A DNA stretch of 59,854 bases from Gammaproteobacteria bacterium (GCA_018069465.1 JAGPUW010000019.1:1-59854); one strand, 5' to 3'. Shown: positions 45,111 to 57,100, numbered from the stretch's first letter. A program made the numbers and translations. The notes: generated by a model from the sequence alone, not told the origin.

Positions 45111-48100
45111 ATGCTGACCCTGCGTGGCGCTCCGGCCTTATCCCCCTTTCGTCGTCAGAAATTATTGGCTGTACTGGCGGCCGAACAACCCGCTGTTAAA
45201 GCACTTACCGCCGCCTATATTCACCTCGCCGATATCAGCAAGGCTTTGAGCGATGAGCAGTTGGCGACCCTCGATGCCCTGCTCAGTTACGGGCCTGCCG
45301 ACGAGGAAGAGCAGGGGGCAGCGAATAGCGCGAGCAGTCGCTCAATTGCGCTGCATAGCCTGAGCTGCATAGTGCTGCCACGGCCGGGGACTATCTCTCC
45401 CTGGTCCAGTAAGGCGACTGATATTGCCCACAATACGGGGCTTGGCAGTATTAAGCGTCTTGAGCGAGGCGTGAGCTATCGCCTTGATACAACGCGAGAG
45501 CTGGAGCCACAAGAGTGGCAGGTGTTAACAGACTTACTGCACGATCGCATGACCGAGAGCGTGTTTGGGGAACTCAGTGAAGCCGAGCAGTTATTTGGCG
45601 AGCACACACCCAAGCCCATGGCGCTGGTCGATGTGCTGGGTGGCGGGCGAGAGGCGCTGGTCACCGCCAATAGCAATTTGGGCCTGGCCCTGGCCGATGA
45701 TGAAATTGACTATTTAGTCGAGAACTTTATTCGTCTTGAGCGCAATCCGGTCGATGTTGAATTGATGATGTTTGCCCAGGCCAACTCTGAGCATTGTCGG
45801 CATAAAATCTTCAATGCCAGCTGGACCCTCGATGGCCAGCAACAAACTAACTCACTATTCGACATGATCCGCAATACCAATGAGCTGGGTGGGGAGAATG
45901 TGCTCTCGGCCTATTCGGATAACGCCGCCGTGGTTGCCGGTAGTGAGGGGGGGCGCTTCTTTCCCGACCCCGCTTCGGCGACTTACGCCTATTCACAGGA
46001 AGATATTCACCTCTTAATGAAGGTTGAAACCCATAACCACCCGACGGCCATTGCGCCTTTTCCCGGTGCCGGTACGGGTTCTGGGGGGGAGATTCGCGAC
46101 GAGGGCGCGGTGGGCCGAGGCTCTAAACCGAAGGCCGGGTTGAGTGGTTTCAGTGTCTCAAATCTGCGCATTCCCGATTTTATTCAGCCCTGGGAAGACG
46201 ACTACGGCAAACCGGGGCGCATTGTCTCCGGTCTCGACATTATGCTCGAAGGGCCCATTGGTGGCGCTGCGTTTAACAACGAATTTGGCCGCCCCAACCT
46301 CTGCGGTTATTTCCGCACGTTTGAACAGGATGTCGCCGGTGAGCGCCGCGGTTATCACAAGCCGATAATGATCGCCGGCGGCTACGGTAATATTCGTGCC
46401 GACCACGTCGATAAACCGCCGTTTTCACCGGGCCACAAGCTGGTGGTACTGGGTGGTCCGGCGATGTTGATTGGCCTCGGTGGCGGCGCGGCATCGTCGA
46501 TGGCGACGGGTAGCAGTAGTGAGAATCTCGACTTTGCCTCGGTGCAACGACAAAACCCCGAAATTGAACGCCGCTGTCAGGAGGTCATTGACCGTTGCTG
46601 GCAGTTGGGTGACGACAATCCACTGGCCTTTATTCACGATGTTGGCGCCGGTGGTTTATCCAACGCCTTGCCCGAGCTGGTGAAAGACGGTGGCTGCGGT
46701 GGCCGCTTTGAACTGCGTGCCGTACCCAATGCCGAGCCAGGTATGTCACCGTTGGAGATTTGGTGCAACGAAGCCCAGGAGCGCTATGTGTTGGCCATTG
46801 CCCCTGAAAATATAGATGTATTTGCCGCTATTTGTGAGCGCGAGCGCTGCCCTTACGCCGTCGTGGGCGAGTCCACCGAAGAACAGGCGCTGCGGGTGAG
46901 TGACAGCGAGTTTAATAACGCACCCGTCGACCTGCCCATGTCTGTACTCTTTGGCAAAGCGCCAAAGATGCACCGCGAAGCCTCTAAACACGACCTTGAA
47001 TTAACTCCTTTGGCGCTAGAAAGTATTGCGCTTAATGAAGCCGTCGAGCGCGTACTCAGTCATCCCACGGTAGCCAGTAAAAGCTTTTTAATCACCATTG
47101 GCGATCGCTCGATTACCGGCATGGTCGCCCGCGATCAGATGGTCGGCCCCTGGCAGGTGCCCGTCGCCGACTGTGCCGTTACCACCGTGTCTTATGACAG
47201 CTTTGCCGGTGAAGCCATGGCCATGGGCGAGCGCACACCGCTGGCCTTGATTGACTCCGCCGCATCGGGGCGTATGGCGGTGGGTGAGTCATTGACCAAT
47301 ATCGCCGCCAGCCGCATTGGCCAGTTGGCCGATGTTAAGTTGTCGGCCAACTGGATGTGTGCCGCTGGACATAAAGGCGAAGACGAAAAGCTGTATCGCA
47401 CGGTTGAGGCCGTCGGCATGGAACTGTGCCCGGCCCTGGGTATTACTATTCCCGTGGGCAAGGACTCCATGTCCATGCGCACCGCATGGCAGCAAGAGGG
47501 CGATGACCGCGCCGTCACCTCGCCATTGTCACTAATCATTACCGCATTTTCGCCGGTACTCGATGTGCGCAAAACAGTGAGCCCTCAGCTGCAAAACGAC
47601 GGGGCTGATACCACCCTGCTGTATATCGATTTGGGCCTCGGTCAATACCGAGTAGGGGGTTCAGTACTGGCTCAGGTCTATGGGCAAATGGGCGATACCT
47701 GTCCCGATCTCGACCAGCCGGCTTTATTTAAAGGCTTTTTCGAGGCGCTGCAGGCCTGTCTTCAAGCCGATGAATTACTGGCCTATCACGACCGCTCCGA
47801 TGGCGGCCTGCTCACCACCTTGCTGGAGATGAGCTTCGCTGGCCACTGTGGCATATCGGTGCAATTGCCGGAGGGTGCAGCGCCCCTCGACACCCTATTT
47901 GCCGAAGAGTTGGGTGCGGTATTGCAGGTTGAAACGGCGCGACTCGACAGTGTAGTACAGCGCTTTAAAGCCGCCGGGCTGGGTGCCCATTGTCACGCCA
48001 TCGGCACCACGAATAAAGCAGACCGCATTGAAATCAGTAATGCCAGCAGTTTGTTGATTTCACAAACCCGTACCGAATTACAGCAATGCTGGGCGCAAAC

Positions 48101-49022
48101 CAGCTATCGCCTGCAAGCGCTGCGCGACAATCCCGATTGTGCCAAACAGGAGTTCGAGCAAATCGCTAAAGCCGACTCTGGTTTAAGCGCCAGGCTTAGC
48201 TTCGATGTTAACGACGATATTAGCGCGCCCTTTATTAATATCGCGGTCAAACCCCGCATTGCCGTGCTGCGCGAGCAGGGCGTCAATGGTCAGGTTGAAA
48301 TGGCAGCGGCCTTTGACCGCGCCGGTTTCGCCGCCGTCGATGTACATATGAGCGATATTATTGCTGGCCGCGCTGACCTAGCCGATTTCAAGGGCATGGT
48401 TGCCTGCGGTGGCTTTTCCTACGGTGATGTTCTCGGCGCCGGGGAGGGCTGGGCGAAAACCATCCTCTACAATTCAGCTGTTCGGGATATGTTTGCAGGC
48501 TTCTTCCAGCGCGACGATAGTTTTAGCCTGGGTATTTGCAATGGCTGCCAGATGTTGTCGAACCTCAAATCATTAATCCCCGGTGCCGACTTGTGGCCCC
48601 ATTTCGTGCGCAATACCTCCGAGCAATTTGAGGCGCGGGTGGCCTTGGTTAAGGTGGAATCGTCCCCATCTATTTTCTTACAGGGCATGGCGGGTTCACA
48701 TATGCCGGTCGCCATCGCCCACGGCGAGGGCCGGGCAGAGTTCACCGATGGCGAGGCTTTTGAGGGCTTGAATACGTCGGGCCTCGCGGCCCTGCGCTAT
48801 ATTGATAACGAACTCAATGTCACCCAGCGCTACCCCGCAAACCCCAATGGTTCGCCAGCGGGTATTGCGGGTGTGACCAGTGAAGACGGGCGGGTAACGT
48901 TGATGATGCCCCATCCCGAGCGCGTGTTTCGTGCGGTGACCAACTCCTGGTATCCCGGCGATTGGAATGAAGATGGCGCCTGGATGCGTCTGTTTAGAAA
49001 TGCGAGGGTTTTTGTAAAATGA
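45111..49022 (+). CDS. purL: Phosphoribosylformylglycinamidine synthase
   Basis: This large single-chain FGAM synthase of 1303 residues converts FGAR and glutamine to FGAM in purine biosynthesis. I choose the ATG at 45111 over a TTG two codons earlier. It has the N-terminal PurS-like region, the two ATP-binding synthetase halves ([22 protein letters not shown]; later [13 protein letters not shown]) and a C-terminal class I glutaminase with the nucleophile in [13 protein letters not shown] and the catalytic histidine in [10 protein letters not shown]. Length is normal for gammaproteobacteria. Its stop overlaps the start of the thioredoxin-like gene (ATGA). Confidence 0.97.
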   Translation: MLTLRGAPALSPFRRQKLLAVLAAEQPAVKALTAAYIHLADISKALSDEQLATLDALLSYGPADEEEQGAANSASSRSIALHSLSCIVLPRPGTISPWSSKATDIAHNTGLGSIKRLERGVSYRLDTTRELEPQEWQVLTDLLHDRMTESVFGELSEAEQLFGEHTPKPMALVDVLGGGREALVTANSNLGLALADDEIDYLVENFIRLERNPVDVELMMFAQANSEHCRHKIFNASWTLDGQQQTNSLFDMIRNTNELGGENVLSAYSDNAAVVAGSEGGRFFPDPASATYAYSQEDIHLLMKVETHNHPTAIAPFPGAGTGSGGEIRDEGAVGRGSKPKAGLSGFSVSNLRIPDFIQPWEDDYGKPGRIVSGLDIMLEGPIGGAAFNNEFGRPNLCGYFRTFEQDVAGERRGYHKPIMIAGGYGNIRADHVDKPPFSPGHKLVVLGGPAMLIGLGGGAASSMATGSSSENLDFASVQRQNPEIERRCQEVIDRCWQLGDDNPLAFIHDVGAGGLSNALPELVKDGGCGGRFELRAVPNAEPGMSPLEIWCNEAQERYVLAIAPENIDVFAAICERERCPYAVVGESTEEQALRVSDSEFNNAPVDLPMSVLFGKAPKMHREASKHDLELTPLALESIALNEAVERVLSHPTVASKSFLITIGDRSITGMVARDQMVGPWQVPVADCAVTTVSYDSFAGEAMAMGERTPLALIDSAASGRMAVGESLTNIAASRIGQLADVKLSANWMCAAGHKGEDEKLYRTVEAVGMELCPALGITIPVGKDSMSMRTAWQQEGDDRAVTSPLSLIITAFSPVLDVRKTVSPQLQNDGADTTLLYIDLGLGQYRVGGSVLAQVYGQMGDTCPDLDQPALFKGFFEALQACLQADELLAYHDRSDGGLLTTLLEMSFAGHCGISVQLPEGAAPLDTLFAEELGAVLQVETARLDSVVQRFKAAGLGAHCHAIGTTNKADRIEISNASSLLISQTRTELQQCWAQTSYRLQALRDNPDCAKQEFEQIAKADSGLSARLSFDVNDDISAPFINIAVKPRIAVLREQGVNGQVEMAAAFDRAGFAAVDVHMSDIIAGRADLADFKGMVACGGFSYGDVLGAGEGWAKTILYNSAVRDMFAGFFQRDDSFSLGICNGCQMLSNLKSLIPGADLWPHFVRNTSEQFEARVALVKVESSPSIFLQGMAGSHMPVAIAHGEGRAEFTDGEAFEGLNTSGLAALRYIDNELNVTQRYPANPNGSPAGIAGVTSEDGRVTLMMPHPERVFRAVTNSWYPGDWNEDGAWMRLFRNARVFVK

Positions 49023-49909
49023 ATGAGCAAATGGGTGGTTCGATGAGTACAGATATGCTTGAAAATATTATTGAAGTTAATGAGCAAAACTTTCAGAGCG
49101 CGGTGCTGGAAGAGTCCAGTAAGCGCCTGGTCGTCATCGACTTCTGGGCCGATTGGTGTGCCCCCTGCAAGGCATTAATGCCGGTGCTGGAAAAACTGGC
49201 GAATGAATATGCCGGGCAATTTTTACTGGCAAAAGTGAATGCCGACGAGCAGCAAAACATTTCTGGGCAGTTTGGCATTCGCAGTTTGCCCACGGTTATT
49301 TTTATGAAAGAGGGGCAACCCATTGATGCCTTTCAAGGTGCGCAGAGCGAGAAAGAAATTCGCGAAGTGCTCGATAAACACCTGCCTAAACCCTGGGATG
49401 CTCAACTGGTAGCCGCGCAGCAATTACTCGCCGAAAAAGACTATCAAGCGGCACTGGAAATTCTGCGTTCAGCCTATAAAGACTCTGAGCAACGCTACGA
49501 TATTGCCCTGTCACTGGCCTTCACCCTGGTGGAAATGAATCGCTGCGACGAGGCGCAAACGGTAATGGATGCCATTGCCCTGGCCGACAGAGAGGCCCAC
49601 TATGAACGCCTGCTGGCCAGTCTGGAGTTAAAGCGTGAAGCGGGCAAGTCACCCGAAATTCAGGCTCTGGAAGCACAACTTAATAAAGATCCCGATAATC
49701 TACAGCTGGCCTATCAACTGGCGCTGCAATTTAGTCAGAACAGCCAGTTCAAAGAAGCGCTCGATTTATTATTGATGGTGGTTAAAGAGGATAAAGAGTT
49801 TCAGGAGGGCGCTGCCAAAAAAGCCTTTCTCGACGTACTGGCATCCATGGGTAAGGGCGAGCCACTGGCGGTGGAGTATCAGCGCAAGTTTTTTAACATC
49901 CTTTATTAA
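49019..49909 (+). CDS. cnoX: CnoX-like thioredoxin with TPR domain (YbbN family)
   Basis: This 296-residue cytoplasmic co-chaperone has a thioredoxin fold (about 20-115) with WADWCAPCK, so the CxxC pair (Cys47, Cys50) is complete, unlike the SxxC of Escherichia coli CnoX. The C-terminal TPR-like helices (about 120-290) are typical of YbbN. It protects proteins and hands them to GroEL or DnaK under oxidative stress. The ATG at 49019 overlaps the purL stop; a second ATG at 49043 would remove eight residues and is equally possible. The clpB gene lies 489 bases downstream. Confidence 0.9.
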   Translation: MNEQMGGSMSTDMLENIIEVNEQNFQSAVLEESSKRLVVIDFWADWCAPCKALMPVLEKLANEYAGQFLLAKVNADEQQNISGQFGIRSLPTVIFMKEGQPIDAFQGAQSEKEIREVLDKHLPKPWDAQLVAAQQLLAEKDYQAALEILRSAYKDSEQRYDIALSLAFTLVEMNRCDEAQTVMDAIALADREAHYERLLASLELKREAGKSPEIQALEAQLNKDPDNLQLAYQLALQFSQNSQFKEALDLLLMVVKEDKEFQEGAAKKAFLDVLASMGKGEPLAVEYQRKFFNILY

Positions 49910-49955
49910 TCGCGCTTTCAAGTAATAATAAACGAAAAGTTTGCGCTGATAAAAT

Positions 49956-50270
49956 ATGTACAAAATCTGTTTTTATGTACCCGAAAGTCATTTGCAGCAG
50001 GTTAAAGAAGCGCTCTTTGTTGCCGGTGCTGGGCGCATCGGCAACTATGATCACTGCAGTTGGCAGTGCCTTGGCGAGGGGCAGTTTCGCCCTTTAGCCG
50101 GCAGTCAGCCGGCGCTCGGTCAACGCGGTGTTGTTGAAAGTGTAGCCGAATATAAAGTTGAATTAGTTTGCGCCGATGAATGTATTCACGCGGCGCTTGC
50201 CGCTTTAAAGGCTAGTCATCCCTATGAAGAGCCGGCTTTCGATGTGGTCAAAATTAGCGACATTTTATAG
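49956..50270 (+). CDS. Small NIF3/YqfO-like protein
   Basis: This 104-residue protein resembles the CutA-like insert domain of NIF3 family proteins (YqfO): FYVPESHLQQVKEALFVAGAGRIGNYD, then SHPYEEPAFDVVKI at the C-terminus. The stand-alone form is common in gammaproteobacteria and has no known activity. It lacks the GTP cyclohydrolase-like NIF3 domain. The gene starts 46 bases after cnoX, possibly on the same transcript. Confidence 0.8.
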   Translation: MYKICFYVPESHLQQVKEALFVAGAGRIGNYDHCSWQCLGEGQFRPLAGSQPALGQRGVVESVAEYKVELVCADECIHAALAALKASHPYEEPAFDVVKISDIL

Positions 50271-50397
50271 TTCCCCTCATTTTTTATAATGTAAGATTTT
50301 CTTGATCTTCGACAATTAAATCGCGCTCTGCAATTGCAAATACTCCCTTTGCCCCCAAATAGGCTATAAGTCATTAATGCCCTGATGGAGATATTGA

Positions 50398-52965
50398 ATG
50401 CAACAAGATCGTTTAACCAGTCAGTTACAAAATGCTCTGGGTGAAGCTCAGTCTTTGGCGGTGGGCCGTGACCATACGGCGATAGAACCCCTGCATTTGT
50501 TGCTTGCACTGCTCAATCAGCAGGGTGGCTCGGTTCGCCCTATGCTCGGGCAGGCGGGCTTTGATGTCTCCGGCTTGCAGAATGCGTTAAACAGCAAGCT
50601 GGATAGCTTGCCAAAAATACAGACACCCACCGGCGATGTGAGTATTTCTCAGGATTTGTCGCGCCTGTTAAACCTTGCCGATAAATTGGCACAGCAGCAG
50701 GGTGATCAGTTTATATCCAGTGAAACGGTACTGCTCGCTTTGTTCGATAGTAGTGACGAGGCCGGTAAAATAGTGGCCAGGTTCGGTGACAAAATCCGCT
50801 TACAAGAGGTTGTTGCCCAGGTGCGTGGTGGCGAGACGGTGAATGATGCCGATGCTGAAGAAAATCGCCAGGCCCTCGACAAATACACCGTCGATCTGAC
50901 CGAGCGAGCAGAGCAGGGCAAGCTCGACCCGGTGATTGGCCGCGATGATGAAATTCGCCGTACTATTCAAGTGTTACAACGTCGCACTAAAAATAATCCG
51001 GTATTAATTGGCGAACCCGGTGTGGGTAAAACCGCGATTATTGAGGGTTTGGCGCAGCGTATTATTAATGGTGAGGTACCCGAAGGCCTGAAAGATAAGC
51101 GGGTATTATCCCTCGATTTAGGCGCTTTGCTGGCCGGTGCAAAATTTCGTGGCGACTTTGAGGAGCGTTTAAAAGCGGTACTCAATGAGCTGGATAAACA
51201 GGAGGGCCGCATCATTCTGTTTATCGACGAACTGCACACCATGGTCGGTGCGGGTAAGGCTGAAGGCGCAATGGATGCCGGTAATATGCTCAAGCCAGCG
51301 CTGGCGCGGGGTGAATTACACTGTGTCGGTGCCACCACTTTGAATGAGTATCGCCAGTTCATTGAAAAAGATGCCGCGCTTGAAAGGCGCTTTCAAAAAG
51401 TGCTGGTTGAAGAACCTTCGGAAGAAGACACCGTGGCGATTTTGCGTGGTTTGAAAGAGCGCTACGAGGTTCACCACGGCGTTGATATTACAGATTCGGC
51501 CATTATTGCGGCAGTTAAATTATCCCAGCGTTATATTACCGATCGGCAACTGCCCGATAAGGCGATTGATTTAATTGACGAATCCGCTAGCCGTATTCGT
51601 ATGGAAATTGATTCCAAGCCGGAGGTGATGGATAAGCTTGAAAGGCGCTTGATTCAATTGAAAATCGAGCGCGAGGCGATGAAAAAAGATGAAGATGAAG
51701 CCTCGAAAAAGCGTCTGGGAAAAATCCAGGATGACATCGTCGAAATCGAGCGCGAGTTTGCCGATTTGGAAGAAGTGTGGAAAGCCGAAAAAGCGGCGGT
51801 GCAGGGTTCTGCCCATATTAAAAGTGAGCTCGAGCAAGCGCGGCTCGACCTTGAGACGGCGAGTCGCAGTGGCAATCTCGAAAAAATGTCGCAACTACAA
51901 TACGGCCTGATTCCCGATCTCGAGGGTCAGCTGGCGGCGGCTAGCGAGGCAGAAACGCGAGAAATGACGCTGTTGCGCAACAAAGTAACCGAAGAGGAAA
52001 TTGCCGAGGTTGTCTCCAAGTGGACGGGCATACCCGTATCGAAAATGCTCGAGGGCGAACGCGACAAGTTGCTGCGTATGGAAGACGCTCTGCACGAAAG
52101 GGTGATTGGCCAGGACGAAGCAGTGGTCGCCGTTGCCAATGCAGTGCGGCGCTCGCGTGCGGGCCTGTCCGACCCCAGTCGCCCCAATGGCTCCTTCCTG
52201 TTTCTTGGCCCCACCGGCGTGGGTAAAACCGAGTTGTGTAAATCGCTGGCCACCTTCTTGTTCGATAGTGACGATGCCATGGTGCGCATCGATATGTCGG
52301 AGTTTATGGAAAAACACTCTGTCGCCCGTCTGGTGGGTGCACCTCCCGGCTATGTCGGTTACGAGGAGGGTGGTTATTTGACCGAGGCGGTCAGACGTCG
52401 GCCCTATTCAGTATTATTACTGGACGAGGTTGAGAAGGCCCATCCGGATGTCTTTAATATTCTCTTGCAGGTGCTGGATGATGGACGCCTGACCGATGGC
52501 CAGGGTCGCACTGTGGATTTCCGCAACACGGTGATTGTCATGACCTCGAATTTGGGCTCGGACATTATTCAGGAGCTCTCCGGTGAGGATAACTACGAGT
52601 CGATGAAGTCTGCGGTGATGGATGTCGTCGGCAGCCACTTCCGCCCAGAGTTTATTAACCGCATCGACGAAGTCGTGGTATTCCACCCATTGGCGAGGGA
52701 GCAGATTCGCGGTATTGCCGATATTCAAATCAGCTTGTTGCAGTCGCGACTCGCCGACCGCGAACTCAGCCTTGAGCTCGACGAAGCGGTGATGGCCACT
52801 ATTTGTGAAGCCGGGTTTGATCCGGTTTATGGGGCCCGGCCGTTAAAAAGAGCCATTCAACAATTGCTGGAAAACCCCCTCGCTCAGGAAGTGCTGGCGG
52901 GTAATTATCACCCCGGCCACACCATTCAGGTGTCTGTGAGTGACGAGGGCTTGGTTTTTAAATAG
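50398..52965 (+). CDS. clpB: ClpB disaggregase
   Basis: This 855-residue Hsp100 ATPase reactivates aggregated proteins with DnaK. It has the N-terminal Clp domain (1-145), the first AAA domain with Walker A GEPGVGKT near 207, the coiled-coil M domain (about 400-530, rich in Lys/Glu), the second AAA domain with GPTGVGKT near 605, and sensor 2 [10 protein letters not shown] near the C-terminus. Length is usual. I found no convincing sigma-32 promoter in the 127 bases upstream. A terminator follows at 53024. Confidence 0.97.
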   Translation: MQQDRLTSQLQNALGEAQSLAVGRDHTAIEPLHLLLALLNQQGGSVRPMLGQAGFDVSGLQNALNSKLDSLPKIQTPTGDVSISQDLSRLLNLADKLAQQQGDQFISSETVLLALFDSSDEAGKIVARFGDKIRLQEVVAQVRGGETVNDADAEENRQALDKYTVDLTERAEQGKLDPVIGRDDEIRRTIQVLQRRTKNNPVLIGEPGVGKTAIIEGLAQRIINGEVPEGLKDKRVLSLDLGALLAGAKFRGDFEERLKAVLNELDKQEGRIILFIDELHTMVGAGKAEGAMDAGNMLKPALARGELHCVGATTLNEYRQFIEKDAALERRFQKVLVEEPSEEDTVAILRGLKERYEVHHGVDITDSAIIAAVKLSQRYITDRQLPDKAIDLIDESASRIRMEIDSKPEVMDKLERRLIQLKIEREAMKKDEDEASKKRLGKIQDDIVEIEREFADLEEVWKAEKAAVQGSAHIKSELEQARLDLETASRSGNLEKMSQLQYGLIPDLEGQLAAASEAETREMTLLRNKVTEEEIAEVVSKWTGIPVSKMLEGERDKLLRMEDALHERVIGQDEAVVAVANAVRRSRAGLSDPSRPNGSFLFLGPTGVGKTELCKSLATFLFDSDDAMVRIDMSEFMEKHSVARLVGAPPGYVGYEEGGYLTEAVRRRPYSVLLLDEVEKAHPDVFNILLQVLDDGRLTDGQGRTVDFRNTVIVMTSNLGSDIIQELSGEDNYESMKSAVMDVVGSHFRPEFINRIDEVVVFHPLAREQIRGIADIQISLLQSRLADRELSLELDEAVMATICEAGFDPVYGARPLKRAIQQLLENPLAQEVLAGNYHPGHTIQVSVSDEGLVFK

Positions 52966-52986
52966 GGTCTGGTTTTTAAACAGGGC
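52952..52986 (+). repeat. Short tandem duplication across the clpB stop
   Basis: Two 17-base units, TGGTTTTTAAATAGGGT and TGGTTTTTAAACAGGGC, are repeated with an 18-base period. The first contains the clpB stop codon TAG. It looks like a local duplication at the gene end with no coding consequence. Confidence 0.7.
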
Positions 52987-53023
52987 TTACGTCTTTAAAG
53001 AGAACTAGCTTATCAATATGTCG

Positions 53024-53062
53024 ATCCCCGGTGCGCCTCGTTGTGTAGCCGGGGATTTTTTT
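53024..53062 (+). terminator. Rho-independent terminator of clpB
   Basis: The stem ATCCCCGG/CCGGGGAT with a 17-base loop is followed by a T-run (53057-53062), 59 bases beyond the clpB stop. The remaining bases to 53210 hold no gene. Confidence 0.85.
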
Positions 53063-53210
53063 GGTCCTTACTTTTATAAACCCATTTAGCCGGCCAAAAA
53101 CAGCCGCCCCCAGCACTTATGTTCACTAGCTCTCAGACTGGTGATGCGAGCATTGGCAGTACCTGGGGCTTGACTTAGACTCAGGTCGTTCTGTTTCTGG
53201 AAAGCCCTCT

Positions 53211-55187
53211 GTGACCCTGTTTCGACAGCTATTAAGTGCCATTTTGGCGGCCATGCTCCTGCTTTACATCGGTAATATTGCCGTTGGCCTGAGTAATGCC
53301 AAGAGTCTGGTTGAACATCAAATGCGTACTCATACTGAGGATACGGCGACCTTCATCGCCCTGTCGATGACGCAAGCGGCGCATAGCCAGGATGTTCCGG
53401 CCCTCAATAAAACCCTCCGCGGTGTGTCTGATAAGGGCTTTTATCAGCGTATCTATTTTCGTGATATTGATGACAATCTACTCATCGACAGAGACTTTGT
53501 CGGTGCCAACCACTCCGCACCGCAGTGGTTTGTAGGTTTACTTGCTCTACCCACCTACGAAGGCGTGGCAGAGGTTTCATCCGGCTGGACCAAGTTGGGT
53601 ACTTTGGTTGTAGTTAGCCACCCCGGTCACGCCTATAACGATTTATGGCATCTCGCGCTAGAGCAGTTTGCCTGGTTTGCAGTGGTCAGCGCCGGTGTCG
53701 CTTTGTTGTTATGGCTGGCTATTGGGTATTTACTGGCCCCTCTGCGGGCGCTTGAGTCGCAAGTTGCCAGCATTGGTCGGCAGGAGTTCGTTGAGCAGCC
53801 CGACATACCGCGTACTCGCGAACTGGCCAACCTGGTCTGGGCGATGAATCATATGTCGCTACAGCTGAAAAGCCTGTTTACCAGCCAGCTCGATTTAATC
53901 ACTAATTTACGACTGCAAACTCACACTGACTCACTCACAGGTCTGTCGAACCGCGCTGATTTTGATGCTCGACTCAATAGTATCGCCGGTGATGATTCGG
54001 GCCGGCACGCCGCCGCACTAATGATTTTTGCGGTGCAAGAGCTTGGGGAGATCAACCAGTTGGGCGGGCGGGTTGAAGGTAATAACATCCTTATAGCGCT
54101 GGCTAATTGTTTGAAGGCCTCGCTCGGTGATTATCCTCAGGCTGTGGTCGCTCGCCGTCAGGGTTGTGAATTCGCGGTGCTGATCAGCGATATTCCCCCC
54201 GAGGAGGCAGAGCGTCTGGCGCTCGGCTTACACGACGCAGCAAGCCAGCTAAGTTGGCTTGGCCAGCACGAACACCCCCTGGTCATACACATGGGCTTTA
54301 CCTATAGCGACAGTGTCAGCAACGGGCCTGAACTCTTGAGCGAGGCCGATATGGTGCTGCGCTCTTTCACCCAGTATAAGCTCAGCGAGTGGGCGCGCTT
54401 TGCCGATATCGTCGGCGCAGAGGCACCGCTGGTGTCTATTTCGGCCATCGACTGGCAAGCCTTTTGTGAACAGACCATTGCCGAGAGAAAAATACAGCTC
54501 AATATTCAGGCGATCTTTAGTGCCACCGATAGAGAGATCCTCGCCTATGAAGTGTTCTCCCGTTTCCCCGACGCTAGCGACGGGCCGGGTCTGGCTTCGC
54601 AAATTGTCATGCCGGCCTTTGAGCGGGCGGGCCTGGCGCCAGAACTTGACCAACTTGTACTCACCGAGCTTTGTGAAAAATGGCGCGGCAGGGTGCATCC
54701 TTTAAGTGTGAATATTTGCCTTAGCTCCTTGAAGTCTGCTGAATTCCACTGCTGGATGGATGAGTTTCTCGAACAGAACCCACTGTTCGCCAAGTTGTTA
54801 ACCTGTGAGTTTTCAGAGCGCATGTTGCGGCTTGCCGAGCACGATATTCGCCTCTTCGAAGCGATATTGGCGGGTCACGGCAGTGGCCTGGCGATAGACG
54901 GTTTTGGCCTCGGCACCTCCGGCTTTGGATATTTGGGTAGTTTGCCACTGCGTTATTTGAAAGTTGATCGCAGCTTTAGCCGCAATATTCACGCGGTAAA
55001 AGACAACCAGTTTTACATCAAGGCGCTAGTGCAGCTGGCCGAGGCGCAAGCACTGCCCATCATTGCCGTGGGTGTGGAATCACAGGTCGACTGGGATAGT
55101 CTGATTAGTCTGGGCATAGCCGGTGGCCAGGGTTATTTGTTGGGACGCCCGCAACTTATTCACCAGTTGAGCCAAAGCACGATATAA
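53211..55187 (+). CDS. LapD-like degenerate GGDEF-EAL c-di-GMP receptor
   Basis: This 658-residue inner-membrane protein has a transmembrane helix at about 7-26, a periplasmic LapD/MoxY-type domain (to about 150), a second helix at about 153-175, then HAMP, GGDEF and EAL domains. Both catalytic domains are degenerate: RQGCEF at 316-321 replaces the GGDEF motif, EVF at 447 replaces EAL, and IDGFG replaces DDFG. It should bind, not make or hydrolyse, c-di-GMP. The periplasmic SSGWTKLG with Trp126 matches the LapG-docking tryptophan of LapD. No lapG or adhesin gene is in the window. The start is GTG. Confidence 0.88.
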   Translation: MTLFRQLLSAILAAMLLLYIGNIAVGLSNAKSLVEHQMRTHTEDTATFIALSMTQAAHSQDVPALNKTLRGVSDKGFYQRIYFRDIDDNLLIDRDFVGANHSAPQWFVGLLALPTYEGVAEVSSGWTKLGTLVVVSHPGHAYNDLWHLALEQFAWFAVVSAGVALLLWLAIGYLLAPLRALESQVASIGRQEFVEQPDIPRTRELANLVWAMNHMSLQLKSLFTSQLDLITNLRLQTHTDSLTGLSNRADFDARLNSIAGDDSGRHAAALMIFAVQELGEINQLGGRVEGNNILIALANCLKASLGDYPQAVVARRQGCEFAVLISDIPPEEAERLALGLHDAASQLSWLGQHEHPLVIHMGFTYSDSVSNGPELLSEADMVLRSFTQYKLSEWARFADIVGAEAPLVSISAIDWQAFCEQTIAERKIQLNIQAIFSATDREILAYEVFSRFPDASDGPGLASQIVMPAFERAGLAPELDQLVLTELCEKWRGRVHPLSVNICLSSLKSAEFHCWMDEFLEQNPLFAKLLTCEFSERMLRLAEHDIRLFEAILAGHGSGLAIDGFGLGTSGFGYLGSLPLRYLKVDRSFSRNIHAVKDNQFYIKALVQLAEAQALPIIAVGVESQVDWDSLISLGIAGGQGYLLGRPQLIHQLSQSTI

Positions 55188-55227
55188 TTAGCGGCTCTCT
55201 ATTTTCTTTCGCACTGGTGTTCTCTCT

Positions 55228-56712
55228 ATGACTGTTCGCACGCGCATTGCGCCTTCCCCGACGGGTGACCCCCACGTCGGCACCGCTTATATCGCCCTGT
55301 TTAACCTGTGTTTTGCCCGCCAGCACCAGGGCCAGTTTATTCTGCGCATAGAGGACACCGACCAGGCGCGCAGCACCGCTGAATCGGAGAAAATGATTTT
55401 CGACTCGCTGCGCTGGCTCGGCTTAAGTTGGGATGAAGGCCCCGATGTTGGTGGTGACTACGGCCCCTATCGCCAAAGCGAGCGCATGGACATCTATCGT
55501 CAACACGTTGAGCAACTGATCGACGACGGCCACGCCTTTTATTGCTTTGCCACACCGGCTGAACTCGACGACATGCGCCGTGAGCAAATGGCCCGCGGCG
55601 AAACCCCAAAATACGACGGCCGCAGTTTGGCCTTGTCGGCTGATGAGGTCAAAAGCCGACTCGCCGCCGGTGAGCCCTATGTCATTCGCATGAAAATACC
55701 GGAAGAGGGTAGCTGCACCTTCACCGACATGCTGCGTGGCGAAATTGAAATCCCCTGGTCGCAGATCGATATGCAAGTGCTACTCAAGGCCGATGGCATG
55801 CCGACCTATCACCTGGCCAATGTGGTGGACGACCACCTGATGGCAATCAGCCACGTGATTCGCGGTGAGGAGTGGATCAACTCCGCCCCCAAGCATCAAC
55901 TGCTGTATCGCTACTTTGGCTGGGAAATGCCCGCGCTGTGCCACATGCCCCTGCTGCGCAACCCCGATAAAAGCAAACTCAGCAAGCGCAAAAAACCCAC
56001 CAGTATTAATTTCTACAAGGCTATGGGCTACCTGCCCGCAGCCGTCATTAATTACCTCGGGCGCATGGGCTGGTCGATGCCCAATGAAGAGGAGAAGTTT
56101 TCGCTGGCGCAAATGATCGACAGCTTCGACATCAACAACGTCCACCTCGGTGGCCCGGTCTTCGACGTTGAAAAACTCGACTGGCTCAATGGTCGCTGGA
56201 TTCGCGAAGACCTCGACGACAATGCTTTCGCCCAGGGCATGGCCGAATGGGCGATTAATCAAGATCGTCTCGCCCAGTTTATTCCCCTGATTAAAGAGCG
56301 GGTTGAAAAGTTTAGCGACGTCGCGCCACTGGTGGCCTTCCTCCTCTCAGGCCTGCCCGAACTGAGCCCAGAGAGCTTTGAAAACAAAACCCTCGATACC
56401 GCGCAAATACAAAAAATCCTCCAGTACAGCGTTTGGGCTCTGGATGGAGTGCAAGAGTGGCAGCGGGATAATTTGTATAGCGCCTTATCTTCCCTCGCCG
56501 AGCCCATGGATCTCAAGCTGAAAGCCTTTTTAGCGCCGCTGTTTGTGGCCGTTGCCGGTAGCTCATCGGCACCGCCCCTGTTTGATTCCATGGTCGTACT
56601 GGGCCCCGACATGGTGCGCGCCCGCGTGCGCCACGGGCTTGCGGTACTGGGCGCGCCCTCAAAGAAGCAGCTGAAAAAACTGGAAAAGGAATATCGGCAA
56701 ATAAGTGCATAA
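55228..56712 (+). CDS. gltX: Glutamyl-tRNA synthetase
   Basis: This class I synthetase of 494 residues charges tRNA-Glu. The HIGH motif appears as [12 protein letters not shown] at 9-20 and the KMSKS loop as KLSKRK at 250-255. The central catalytic core [21 protein letters not shown] is typical. The C-terminal anticodon-binding helical domain is complete. It lies 40 bases after the LapD-like gene and 58 bases before tRNA-Ala. The length and HVG variant are within the family's normal range. Confidence 0.96.
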   Translation: MTVRTRIAPSPTGDPHVGTAYIALFNLCFARQHQGQFILRIEDTDQARSTAESEKMIFDSLRWLGLSWDEGPDVGGDYGPYRQSERMDIYRQHVEQLIDDGHAFYCFATPAELDDMRREQMARGETPKYDGRSLALSADEVKSRLAAGEPYVIRMKIPEEGSCTFTDMLRGEIEIPWSQIDMQVLLKADGMPTYHLANVVDDHLMAISHVIRGEEWINSAPKHQLLYRYFGWEMPALCHMPLLRNPDKSKLSKRKKPTSINFYKAMGYLPAAVINYLGRMGWSMPNEEEKFSLAQMIDSFDINNVHLGGPVFDVEKLDWLNGRWIREDLDDNAFAQGMAEWAINQDRLAQFIPLIKERVEKFSDVAPLVAFLLSGLPELSPESFENKTLDTAQIQKILQYSVWALDGVQEWQRDNLYSALSSLAEPMDLKLKAFLAPLFVAVAGSSSAPPLFDSMVVLGPDMVRARVRHGLAVLGAPSKKQLKKLEKEYRQISA

Positions 56713-56727
56713 ATAGCAGTGTTTTTC

Positions 56728-56756
56728 TTGACAGGGGAGGGTGGGATCAATAGAAT
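56728..56756 (+). promoter_or_regulatory. Sigma-70 promoter of tRNA-Ala
   Basis: A perfect TTGACA (56728-56733), a 17-base G-rich spacer and TAGAAT (56751-56756) lie 14 bases before the tRNA. This is the best housekeeping-type promoter in the window. Confidence 0.85.
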
Positions 56757-56770
56757 TCGCATCCTCTTTT

Positions 56771-56846
56771 GGGGCCTTAGCTCAGCTGGGAGAGCGCAAC
56801 ACTGGCAGTGTTGAGGTCAGCGGTTCGATCCCGCTAGGCTCCACCA
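56771..56846 (+). tRNA. tRNA-Ala (anticodon GGC)
   Basis: A full cloverleaf of 76 bases includes an encoded CCA end. The acceptor pairs GGGGCCT with AGGCTCC and contains the G3-U70 wobble pair, the alanine identity element. The D arm is GCTCAGCTGGGAGAGC, the anticodon stem CAACA/TGTTG encloses CTGGCAG with anticodon GGC, and the T arm is AGCGG-TTCGATC-CCGCT. It reads GCC and GCU codons. Confidence 0.98.
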
Positions 56847-56873
56847 AAATATCGTTGTAAGACGATGACTTAG

Positions 56874-56900
56874 AAGCCCGCTTAAACGCGGGCTTTTTTG
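56874..56900 (+). terminator. Rho-independent terminator of tRNA-Ala
   Basis: The stem AAGCCCGC/GCGGGCTT with a short loop is followed by TTTTT, 27 bases beyond the tRNA. The bases from 56901 to 57100 contain no gene. Confidence 0.88.
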
Positions 56901-57100
56901 TGCCTGCGGTTTAAGTCCCTATTAAGTTATAGGCGTCCGGTTTGAAGCCAAGATACAAAAGACCTCGGCCTATGTGAGCGCTTTATCTTCGGCCACAGCT
57001 GCTGTGGTACTCAAGACGTGAAACGCATTGTGTAGTAGGGAGGGGAGAGAGCTTTGCTGACTTATGGCCTTAATCGTGGGGTTCTTTATAGATTCTCGGC

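Noticed and set aside
50271-50397. Possible heat-shock (sigma-32) promoter for clpB
   Set aside because: CTTGAT and a C-rich block are present but the spacing and -10 sequence do not match well enough.
56822-56846. tRNA-Ala 3' end as an attachment site with a second copy
   Set aside because: No repeat of this segment was seen elsewhere in the window and no integrase is present.
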